DNA of 64,000 nucleotides, taken from NCBI GenBank assembly GCA_037893225.1, contig JAZGUH010000185.1, positions 1,860,001 through 1,924,000 on the forward strand. Reading direction: 5' to 3'. The first letter of the stretch is position 1, and the number at the start of each line of letters is the position of its first letter. The DNA is from Hippasteria phrygiana. Its lineage: Eukaryota > Echinodermata > Asteroidea > Valvatida > Goniasteridae. Of the stretch, positions 35,001 through 47,000 are shown one piece after another. The notes beneath the pieces were generated by a model. It saw only the letters and a list, made by a program, of their open reading frames with translations. It was not told where the DNA came from and did not search any database. The translations under genes were made by a program, and so were the position numbers.

Positions 35001-38000
35001 CGTCCATCTTGACACCATTGGCCAAAAGTAATTTAGTAATTTTGTAATTTTGAAGTGTGCTATTAAAAAAAAAATACATACCCGATTTTAAAGATTTACA
35101 CGTATATTTTTGAAATTACGTTGTCTATCGGCCACCGTAGTGGCAATCCCTTACCGCCTCTCTTACCTGGTCAGTCCCACTGTGTCGCCACGTCAAGTAC
35201 GTCTCTTACCGCGTCAGTCCAACACTCTTACTACGCCACTCTTAGTCTCTTTTACCGCGTCAATCAACATTTCTTACCGCGTTAATCAACACTCTTACCG
35301 CGCCAATAAACACTCCGTTACCACGTTAATATTAACGTGTCTTACCACGTAATTTCCATGTGTCTTACCACGTTGGAGCGGTGGCCCTTATAGTACACCA
35401 TATATTTCGAATTCACTGAGATTTGGCCTATTGTTACGATAATCATTTAGACGGAAGGATTTCTATACTATTTGCAGACACGCACTATACTACAGTGTAT
35501 TCTATCCACGACCACCTGGGCGCTGAGTTCATCGGCGGTCGTCAGTGCGAACGCCAGCACGAACGGCGTCGTTGTACTTTTGTCCAACCACAACCCACGC
35601 TCAAAACGATGCATGCGTAGGTTAAATCGAAAATCCCACCAGGTCGATACGCGGATTTGGTTGTCATAATCTATCATCCCAGCTTCATGCGTTCCCCGAT
35701 GTGGCTAAACCATTTTGAATGGGGGTGGGTTATCATCACTGACAATTCGGTTGACTCATAACTCGGTGCGCCGCCAGCGGCAAGCCGGTGAGAGGCCAAA
35801 TTACGCAGTGCATCATGGGGGAAAAGTCGACATCGCAAAACCGGAAGTCGGTATTGCCAATGCATGATTTTTCATACATGGAGATCAGTGCCGTACTTCT
35901 TACACCCCTTCTCGGCTAAATCTATCAACTCCTCTCTCTTCTTTCCCGCAAAAGGTATTCCCCGATTAGCCAAAAATTGCTTTAACTTATCAATCGCATT
36001 CGCGCGAAATCCATACTGCTGTACTACTCCATCTTTACAACGCGACAGACGTGATGTCGACCCCGGAAGTGGGAAATTGGCCTTTCCCGGCTTGCCGCTG
36101 GCGGCGCACTGAGTTGTGAATCGACCGAATTAATCAAATATTGCAATGTGCAATACAACAAAGTAAATCAACTTCTAAAAGACCAGACACCACCCAAACT
36201 TCAAAACTTTGGGAACAATACTGACATCTCTATAGACTAATCCGGCGACCAAAATTAGAAGCATTTACTGCGGTGGCGAGGCGCTCGCGTGCGTGTTAGA
36301 CGCACGCGCTCGACGCAGCTTCGACCAACAGGGTGTTTACAACTTGCCAAAATGCGCCCGCGAATCAAATTAAAGAACGCGGGCAGCCTGCACGCGGGCG
36401 CTGCACCACCGTAAAAATGGCTTCTAATTTTGTTCGGCGGATTCCCGTAAAGACCATGTGCCCTTTGTCTGTTTACAGCTAAGCTCCCTATGTATTTGTT
36501 GCCTGCCGGTATGCGTGCGCATCGTGTTTTGCATAAATTTGGTTAAGGAGCGACATTTTTACGCTAAACCGCGCGTACTTTTGAGGACTCCTTGCTTTCA
36601 TTACCAACAATCTCAGTTGGTAGAGCGTCGGTACGGGATTCCGAAGGTCACAGGTTCAAATCTCGCCCCTGCCAGTTTTCTTTGTTCACTGAAAATGTAT
36701 TCAAATTTACCAAGTCATTTATCCCTTGTGGATTGTTTGACGAATTATAAGTTAAAAAGGCGTATCTTCATTGAGTGATTCCCACAATAATGTCGCTTCC
36801 CAGGTTGTATCGTAAAATTGGGCGTGATCCCTGGCTATAGGCCTACGGCATTCTGGGTTTATGACTTCTGACAAGCTCCCACCCGAACAAAGATACTGAC
36901 AACTTGGGAGACCGCCAACATAGGGCAAGATAGCTCAGTTGGTAGAGCGCCGGTACGGTATTCCGGAGGTCGCAGGTTCGAATCCCGCTCCTGCCAGTTT
37001 TCTTTTGTTTTCACTTTGAAAAAGAATGAATCTAAGTTGATAATGAAACAAACAAGTCCTTGTTCATTTTGCAGTGTTTCAAGATGTGCACGTGATGATG
37101 TTCATAGGCTTCGGCTTCCTGATGACGTTCCTCAAGAAATACGGCTACGGAGCGACTGGGTTCACCTTCCTAATTGGCGCCTTTGTGCTGGAGTGGGCAA
37201 CGCTCATGCGCGGCTTTCTGGAGATGGAAGAAGGAAAGATCCACATCAGTATAAAGACGTGAGTATAGATCGATCGAGTTATCTATTGATTGATGGATTG
37301 GCAGTCTGATCGATGATTAAGTCCTTTGAGTGATGATTTACATCAACAGCAAGACGTGATAGATCGATCGAGTCATCTGTTGATAGATGGATTGACTGTT
37401 TGATTAATTATTAAGTGCATCGATTGATAATTTATGCTTTTGGATTAGAGTAATTATACCTTTTGAATATAAAATCCATGGATTTTAGAGACCTTCACAT
37501 CTGCATCCCAACCAAGTGATCTGGTGACTTCACAAAAACGCCCTGTTGGCATGTTTCATAAGCCGTTTCGCGGATACCGCCATCTTTGCTCGATACTACT
37601 GTAACGTCTCTTTGGGAGTCGTTATCAAGAAGTGAAACATGAAGGCGGATGTAGACTTACACACAAATACTAGCTGTTTTATTTACACAATTATGTACAT
37701 CTCAGAGTTATTTACATCTCAAGAGAGGGCGTACTTCAATGACCACGGACGTGGGCGAACGGGACGTGACTGATGTTGGTAGCGAATAACTTTGACACTG
37801 TGTGGTCATATCAGTATAGTGTGTGTGTGTACGTGTGAGCGCACAACAACTGTAAGGACAACTGTGCTGTTGACGTGACCTAGCATGTCTATACTGTCTG
37901 TATGCATGGCTACATATACATGGCTATCGTAATACCAGGCTCGTGACAGAGCATGTGAGAGAACTTTCCCATGCCTCGCTAGGGCGAGAATGATTGTCCG

Positions 38001-41000
38001 AGGCCTCGATTTCCACCCCTTATATTAAGAATTGAGAGGGGTGTGTCAGGGTCTTATCCAATGGGAGCATCGGATCTACTGGGTTATCAACACGTGACAA
38101 TGATCATGAATAAGTGATGATGTGCACAAAGTCAATGGGGAAAATCTCTATGGGAGTTTACACACACTTGTAATGGTGTGTACAAAGTGAATGGGGGAAA
38201 CCTCTATGGGAGTTTACGCACACTTCTGGTCTCGGCTGACTTAGACGTTTTGGTGGAGGAATGTCCGAGAGTGAAAGTAAGCGGGTCAGTGTGGGTCACT
38301 GATGGGTGCGTTACGGGGGACTGTTTCAGTAGGAAAGGGTAGGAGGGAAACTTCCTCGTTACATAGGGTTGTGTACAACACTTAGTCTCTGGGCGGATAG
38401 GAAATATCCACGCAATGTCTATGGGGTAAAACTCGCAGAGAGGGAAAGTAATCTGACCTCTGTGTGCCGTCGCAGGACACGGTTTATCAGGTAGTGGGTT
38501 GGCAGGGTACACTCGCTGAGTGTTTGGGGCACTGTGGAGTCTCATGCACGGGCTAAGGTATGTGAGGGGAAACTACATCGACTCCGGGACGAGTGTATGG
38601 GAAAATGGCTAAGTTAAACTAGGGCAAAGGGTATGCACTTGCTACGTGGCAATGAGAGCTGTCTGCATAGCGGGCAGTGCATTAACTTCGCGCTGTGTGG
38701 GGACTAAGTGTAGATCGCTGCATGCGTTCAGTATGCTTGCATTGATCCATGATTGAACTATAGGTAGGAAAAGGATACTGGGGAAAGGGTAACTCAAAAA
38801 GGGTTGAATGCGGGGACGCAACACTATCTCCCCCCAGTTCTTACAACGTCCTCGTTGTAATAAAGGGAAACAACTTATGAAAGAAAAGCAGTAAAGCAAT
38901 ACTTGAGTAATGCGAATGCATACGTGAATTTGGCAATTAACAAAAAACTTGAAAAGAAAAACAATGGAACGCTACAAATCAATGCGTAAAATTGCAAAGC
39001 TAAATGAAGCAAAATGGAATTGACGGAGTACAAGAGTCCAATAAACAAGAAGGATAAATGAAAACAAATCAATGAAGATTAAATATTCATCTGAAACGAC
39101 GAAAAATAAGAGTTCAGTGTCCATGGTTGGAGTAAAAACACTGAGTTCAGTTTCGGAGCTCAACGGTCCATGCAATCGCAACCATTGCATGCTCGGAGTT
39201 AAGTTCTCTGTAGTCAAGTGTTCGAGCGTCCCGGCGGGTTGACACTAGAAAAAATCGTCCAATCTCACTGGCCTCCTCTTTGCACGGGTACTTCTCCTCC
39301 CTGGCGACGGTAAAGTTCCTGTCGTTGAGGGCGCCGCCGCTGGAGCAGGGGAAGCCTGTGCTGCAGTAGGCGGGGCTGAAGGGGCATCAGCGCTGGATGT
39401 TTTCCGGGCGTTTCTTTGGGGAACGGGTTCATCCTGGGGTAGGGGACTTCTCTCCAGCAACGTTTTCTGCAGGTCAATCATCCACCCGGGGACTTCGTCA
39501 CTGAGATATGGCTTCAGTCGGTCGTGGTGGAGGATTTTCGTCTCTCCTCGTTGCTTAACCCGTACCTCAAAAAGAAGATCACTCAACGTTCGGAGAATGA
39601 TGCAGGGGCCTATCCACTTGGCTTGTTTAAGCTTAGGAGATAGCCCAGGGGTTTTTGTGCTGTCTCGCATGTAAACCAGATCTCCGAGTTTGTAGGTTCG
39701 CTGAGAAACCCGGGGATCGTGGTCTTTTTTCTGACGCTCAGCCGATTTGCGCAGATGTTTGCGAACGAGATGATACACGGTTTCCATCCGTTTCCTTAGT
39801 GACATGACGTACTCGCACTCATCTTGGGGCGTGTCCTCAGTGGTTGGGCCACCAAGTGCGAGAGCAATCGGTAGGTGGGTTTCACGACCTAACATCAGCA
39901 TATTAGGGGAGTAACCTGTTGTCTCATGTTGACAACTTCTATATGCCGAAGTTAGAAGAGGGAGGTGGACATCCCAGTTACTATGGTCATTGTCAACATA
40001 TGCCGAGATCATGTCGACTAGAACTTGATTAAACCTCTCCGCCTGGCCATTGGATGAGGGATGGTAGGGAGAAGTTCTGGTCTTGTGAATTTCCAGCAGC
40101 TTGCAGACTTGTCGCATTAGCTGAGACTCGTAAGTCCGACCTTGATCCGAGTGAAGATCCAGGGGTGGGCCAAACCGGGAAATATACTCGTAGACGATTT
40201 TATGCGCCACTGTCTCCGCTCTTTGGTCGGGAATGGGGTAAACTTCCATCCACTTTGTGAATTGGTCACCAACTAAGAGGATGTATTTGTTACCACTGTC
40301 ACTGATAGGAAGGGGGCCAAGGATGTCTGTGACAAGTCTGTCCATTGGTGCGCCGACTCGATAATCCTCGAGGTGTGCTCTGGGGGTTGTGTGGGGCCTT
40401 TTTCGGGCGCCGCACTTTGCGCATTTCCGAACCCAGTCACGAACAGTTTCCTTGAGTCTGTGCCAGTAGAACTGGCGTTTGGTTTTCTGAGTTGTCTTCT
40501 TCACCCCAAGGTGGGCAGAGGTGATGGCGTCGTGTGTAGCTCGAAGAACGACACCCTGCAGTTCTTGCGGGACAACAAGTTGAAGGTAAGACTGGGTTTT
40601 GTCGGGAGTTACCCATCTTTTGAAAAGAACACCGTCTTTTAGCACCAGTTGTTCCCATAGCAGCCACAAGTTCCTTGTAGCGGGACTCTCTCGTGCTATC
40701 TTGTCTCTGCTTGGCCTCTGAGATGATTCAGTAAGCAACTCAAGAATGACTCTTAAGTCTGGATCTGCTTTCTGCAGCTTAGCTATCTCCTCTGTCGTGT
40801 AGCCACCGACCCAAGATGTGGCACGTCCGGCGCTAGAACCGGCGGCTGCGGCCATGGGAGCACGATCACTCGTGACTTCTCCATCTCGGTCGTCATGCTG
40901 TCCAGTCGGATTCGATTCTTCTGCAAGTTGCTGCCAGGCACTTGAACCGGCATCGGCATCCTTATTGGGGATGCAGGGCGCGTTACAGTTCAACTCTCTT

Positions 41001-44000
41001 CCAGCTGGATCAGAGGATTGTTTAGCAGGTTTAGTTCGTTTGACGTCTGGCGGCCGTACTACCCGAATGGCGGTGGGCAAATTGCCTTGCCCAGGAGTTT
41101 CTCCAGTAGGCGTGGATGTGTGCAAGGAACGACTGAGGTGTCCATCCTCACAGTCGCCGGTGAACTTACTGCACGAGCGCCAAATAAGTTTACCTATGCT
41201 GCACACAGTACCAAATAGGAGCGTTACCATCGTTGCCATCAGTACGAGGACTGTCCGGGGGGATCCGGGTATGACCTTTGGGGTGACGTCATAACTCAGC
41301 GTTTCGTCAGTCGAAGTTCTTCGCGGGGGGTGAACTTCAGCTGAGGTGGCGTTGACTCGTTTGGTCGAACGGGGGACCACATCGTCTACTTTGAAAAAGT
41401 CGGACCACATCTCACTTTTGGCGATGCACTTCTCGCACCCGCCGCAGGGTAGATCAACGAGTATGGTTGTTCCGTCATAACACGGGCAATCTTCAGGATC
41501 ACACGGCACCCTAGAGAGGGCATCTGCGTTGCCGTGTTTCTTGCCTGGGCGATGCTCGATTTTGAAGTCGAACTGAGACAGAATTTGAAGCCACCTGGCC
41601 ATCTGATCGACAGGCTCACGAAAGGACATGACCCATCTAAGAGCGCTGTGGTCAGTTCTGACGAGGAACTGTCTTCCCAGTAAGTAATGCCGGAAATATT
41701 GAAGGAAGGTGACAATTGCAAGAAGTTCTCTTCTCGTTGTGCAGTAGCGACGCTGCGGCTTTGTCAGCGACCGACTAGCGTATGCTATCGGCCGTTCCTC
41801 CTCCCTCTGGGTCCGGTCACACCACTGGAGTTGTGACAGAGTAGCACCAATGCCAGTATCTGAGGCATCGGTGTCGATAATGAATAGTCCGTTATCATCG
41901 GGGTAGGACATGACTTCATCGCCGGTGAGGGCGGCCTTTAATTGCTCAAAAGCCGCTTGACAGTCAGGGGCCCACTTGAACGTCTGTCCGGCCTCTAGCA
42001 GACGATTCAAGGGGCTGGCGATTGTAGCGAATCGGGGTATAAACCGGCGGTAGTAGGAGCAAAGTCCAAGAAAAGAGCGCACATCAGTGATGTTGTTGGG
42101 AGTGGGCCAGTTCTGTACGGTAGAAACCTTGCTGGGGTCGGGCTTGACACCATTTTGTGTGATGACGTGCCCGAGGAACAGGACTTCCCTCCGGAAGAGT
42201 TCACACTTGCTCGGTTTCAGCTTCAGTCCAGCGTTCCCTAGACGATGTAGGACTTCGCTAAGACGCTCAATATGCTCTGAAAACGTTGATGACAGGATGA
42301 TGATGTCGTCTAGATAAATCAGCAGAGTTCGCCACTGCAAGCCTTTGAGTACTAGTTCCATGCAGCGCTCAAAAGTACTAGGTGCGTTGCATAACCCGAA
42401 AGGCATGGTCACGTACTCGTACAGTCCACTTCGGGTCACGAACGCAGTTTTGGGACGATCTTTCTCCTTTACCTCAATCTGCCAGTATCCCGACTGCAGG
42501 TCGAGCGTGCTGAAAATTTTTGCTCCGCTAAGGCAATCTAAACAGTCATCGACTCGGGGTAAGGGGTACGCGTCACGGCGCGTCACGTCATTCAACTTCC
42601 GGTAGTCCACACACGGGCGAGTTGTGCCGTCTTTTTTTCTAACAAAAACCATTGGCGATGCCCAAGGGGATGTCGATTCCCTAATCACACCCGCCTTGAG
42701 TTGACTCTCGAGAATTTGTTCCTCCTCGCCCTGAAATGCCTTGGGGGGACGGCGGGGAGGCTGACGTATGGGGCGAGCGTCGCCGGTATCAATAGTGTGC
42801 TGCACTACTGATGTTCTGCCCAAGTCCTCCGCGGACTTGGCAAAGGTGTTCTCGTGCTTAGTCAAAAGTTCGCGCAATGTTCTCTGCTCTTGGGGGGACA
42901 GGTCTTCACAACTTCTCGTGTATAGTTGCTGTAAGCCCTCGGACCAGTCGTTGGGAGTGGCACGGGGGTGTGGAGCAGCGGGGACATGTGGTGAAACTGC
43001 TGGGCTGGTTTTGCATGAGTGCAGTCTGCACGCACGCATAATACGGTAAAGATGGTCAGTCTCGCAATTTTCTTCCTCAGCTAAGAGTTCGATGGCACCA
43101 GCCTCATGCAGGTATCCGAGGGTAGTACCTGCACGGAGTTTGATGTTTTCTGATGATGTATTCATCAGTCGAACGGGTATGCCGATGTCCTTTCGGCTTG
43201 GATCAATTAGCGAACGACCTATGATGAGACCGTCGCTAAAATTGTCTCTTGCTGGGGGTTGAACAATGGCAAAAGCTGACTTGAGATTGTTGACATCTGC
43301 CTCACCTTCTGCCACCCATTCACTGCATGCTGGGATGATGATGTTGTGCTTCAGCGAAACTTTCATGGCGCGTGTGGGGGCGCCCTTGACATTCCACTGA
43401 AACCAGTTACCAGCAATCCGTATGCCACGGCGTGCCTCCAAAATGCAGTCGAAGTGGTAGAGGAAATCGTAGCCCAAGATGCCATCATCACCAATGGGTG
43501 CAACATATGCGTTCCACTGGAAACACTGATCGCCGATGGTGATGTCCATGGTGGCGACACCTTGGACTGCGATAAGTTCGTTGTTTGCCGTTTGCAGTTT
43601 CACACGATCACTTGGGGGTTTGAGTTCAGGGCACTTCTCAGCGGGTATATTGCTAAAAAGTGCTGAAGAAATCACAGTTACTGCCGCTCCTGTGTCGACT
43701 AACAGCTCGGTGTTAATGCCGTTGGTTCGCACCGGCAAAAATGCTGAAATACCTTCAAATGCGTGTTTGCCGATGCGAATAACTGTTTGTTCATGTCCAT
43801 CTGGCTGGACCGTTGCAAGGCCGGGCGCAACGGTCCTGGCTAGTTTTCCGTCGTGGACTCGACGACCACGACTTCCTTGGACTCAAGTCCGGAACACTGA
43901 TTTGCAAAATGTCCCGGTTCACCACACTTGAAGCACGTGACGTCGGCAAACTTGCCTCTGGTTCCCTTGCCTTTGCCATTGTCGTTCACCTGGGTAGGTG

Positions 44001-47000
44001 TAGCTCTTGCCCCGTTGTTCGGCTGTCTGGCTGACTTGTCCCTGATCAATTTGGCGATACCAGCCAATCGACGATCAAGGTTGTCCGCGAACTGCTTCAG
44101 TTGCGCTTGGGTGACAAACTCCTCCTTTGCAGCCGGTTTCTGTGGCCCAGATGCTGCTAAGGCGTTGACACGGTGGGTTTTCCCCGAGTTCACGTGTTCA
44201 CGGAGACTCAGGAAATGTTCCACAGCCGTTGTGGCATCCTCGAGGGACTTGGGGTTGGTCATCCCGACTGACACTGCCATCTGCTGGTCGGGGAGACTCT
44301 TCAAGAAATGGCGAAGTGCAATGCTCTCCCGAGTAACTGCATCTGCTGATGGGTAGCCACGGGAGACGAGGCGGCGAACTTCGGCGACAAACTCTGCCAA
44401 CTTCTCTTTAGGCTGAAGTTTCCTCACTTCAAGCTGGGCGATGTAGGAGTTGGGCAACTGTCGGTCGCCAAATCGCTTGCCAAGCTCCTTAACTAGAGTG
44501 TCAAAGGACTTGAGAGCCTCGGCATCCAGTTGCTCGAAAACATACTCGGCCGCCTTTCCCCGTAGACTGCTGACAAGACGAAAGCGCTTTTCCTCCTCAG
44601 ACCAGCCGCAAGCCTCGGCGAGACCCGTCAGTGGGCGGACGAAGCCTTCCCATGACTTCGTACCGTCGAATTCTCCCTGTCTGGGGAGAGGGACATCGAG
44701 CTTGGGGGCAAGCTTTCCTCGTGGTGCACGGGCCTCTGCTGCTGCTGGTTTGCTTGGGGTGTCGGCTCTGAGAACGGTGAAAGGGGTAGTATGTGGGGTG
44801 GACATCACTGGCTGTGACTCCTGGGAAGGATTAGCTGAAACATAGGCATCTGCTTGCTCCTCCTGTGCCACAACACTAGCACGGAGTTGTTCCAGCTCTT
44901 TCTCTGCCTCCACTGAACGGAGCTTAAAGAGTTCAAACTCCTCTTTTAGCTGTTTAAGTTCTGAGCTTTCTGCCTGAAGACTTGGAAATGACATGTTGCC
45001 GTCATCATCCTGGTACAATGACTGCAACCTGCGGGATTTTCGGTTCTGCTTGATTGGCATCTTGGCGGTTGAATTTGACGGGCAGAAAGTTAATGTTCAA
45101 AGTTCTGATGAGATCCGTTCAGTGGGGGTGTGTTGGAGCTGACTTAATTAAAAATCATGATTCAGTTCGATAATGTGTGTAAGTTCTCATCCCACCGCTG
45201 CCGCCAGTGTAACGTCTCTTTGGGAGTCGTTATCAAGAAGTGAAACATGAAGGCGGATGTAGACTTACACACAAATACTAGCTGTTTTATTTACACAATT
45301 ATGTACATCTCAGAGTTATTTACATCTCAAGAGAGGGCGTACTTCAATGACCACGGACGTGGGCGAACGGGACGTGACTGATGTTGGTTGCGAATAACTT
45401 TGACACTGTGTGGTCATATCAGTATAGTGTGTGTGTGTACGTGTGAGCGCACAACAACTGTAAGGACAACTGTGCTGTTGACGTGACCTAGCATGTCTAT
45501 ACTGTCTGTATGCATGGCTACATATACATGGCTATCGTAATACCAGGCTCGTGACAGAGCATGTGAGAGAACTTTCCCATGCCTCGCTAGGGCGAGAATG
45601 ATTGTCCGAGGCCTCGATTTCCACCCCTTATATTAAGAATTGAGAGGGGTGTGTCAGGGTCTTATCCAATGGGAGCATCGGATCTACTGGGTTATCAACA
45701 CGTGACAATGATCATGAATAAGTGATGATGTGCACAAAGTCAATGGGGAAAATCTCTATGGGAGTTTACACACACTTGTAATGGTGTGTACAAAGTGAAT
45801 GGGGGAAACCTCTATGGGAGTTTACGCACACTTCTGGTCTCGGCTGACTTAGACGTTTTGGTGGAGGAATGTCCGAGAGTGAAAGTAAGCGGGTCAGTGT
45901 GGGTCACTGATGGGTGCGTTACGGGGGACTGTTTCAGTAGGAAAGGGTAGGAGGGAAACTTCCTCGTTACATAGGGTTGTGTACAACACTTAGTCTCTGG
46001 GCGGATAGGAAATATCCACGCAATGTCTATGGGGTAAAACTCGCAGAGAGGGAAAGTAATCTGACCTCTGTGTGCCGTCGCAGGACACGGTTTATAAGGT
46101 AGTGGGTTGGCAGGGTACACTCGCTGAGTGTTTGGGGCACTGTGGAGTCTCATGCACGGGCTAAGGTATGTGAGGGGAAACTACATCGACTCCGGGACGA
46201 GTGTATGGGAAAATGGCTAAGTTAAACTAGGGCAAAGGGTATGCACTTGCTACGTGGCAATGAGATCTGTCTGCATAGCGGGCAGTGCATTAACTTCGCG
46301 CTGTGTGGGGACTAAGTGTAGATCGCTGCATGCGTTCAGTATGCTTGCATTGATCCATGATTGAACTATAGGTAGGAAAAGGATACTGGGGAAAGGGTAA
46401 CTCAAAAAGGGTTGAATGCGGGGACGCAACACTACCTTCTTCAGGGGACAAGACGCAAATTCAATGCATGATTTCCATGGAGAATAGTGGCATGCGCATG
46501 CGCATGCCACTAATGCTTTCGATACCTTTGTTTGTACAAAAAGCTATGGAGACACAACTAGCCTCTGTATGACACGCTTTGATCATGAATATGAAAATGT
46601 ATTAACATAACAAAACAAATGGATTATGGTCCGACAAAAATGTTGGCAAAAGGATGGGTATATGTGGTGTGCGCGCGGCAGTGATTGGTCATTTCGTGAA
46701 TTTGCAGGGCTTAATTTTTTTTTATAAATTGAAATCACGCTGTGTAAATGTTACGATCAGAGGTGGTAGGGTTGGCGATATCTTGAATTATCTATAGAGT
46801 ACCGAAGTCTGACGTCAGTTGCCGCGGCAATGGTTCCAAACACATGCAGTTTAGAATGTATTCTGGTTCCAAACGTTGCATTTATTGACGTCATCACTTC
46901 GGTACTCTATTGCTATGGAGTATATGAAAGTTTATAGTAGGATGTAGTGGAACTTGCCTCCCTGGCAACATTTTGCCGGGTTTTTTTTCAAGAAAATAAT

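Larger units (their letters stand above)
14084..37074 (+). other. Intron 1 of Rh gene 2 (about 23 kb)
   Basis: The intron runs from GTAAGT (14084) to TTTTGCAG (37074). It contains a LINE relic, a solo gypsy LTR, a BEL/Pao element and many MITEs, listed separately. No host exon is seen inside it. Confidence 0.85.
37600..46431 (-). mobile_element. Complete young Ty3/gypsy LTR retrotransposon
   Basis: It is 8832 bp on the - strand. The 5' LTR is at 45208-46431 and the 3' LTR at 37600-38823, each 1224 bp. I see three differences between them (37781/45389, 38488/46096, 38658/46266), about 0.25 percent, so the insertion is recent. Gag and Pol frames are open. A PBS (45191-45206) and PPT (38824-38837) abut the LTRs. 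The target duplication CTAC is at 37596-37599 and 46432-46435, inside a MITE. It is apparently capable of autonomous movement. A solo LTR of the same family is at 19006. Confidence 0.96.

Noticed and set aside
36924..36995. Functional tRNA gene
   Set aside because: Mismatches in three stems, C at position 33, and flanking sequence shared with other copies indicate a tRNA-derived repeat.
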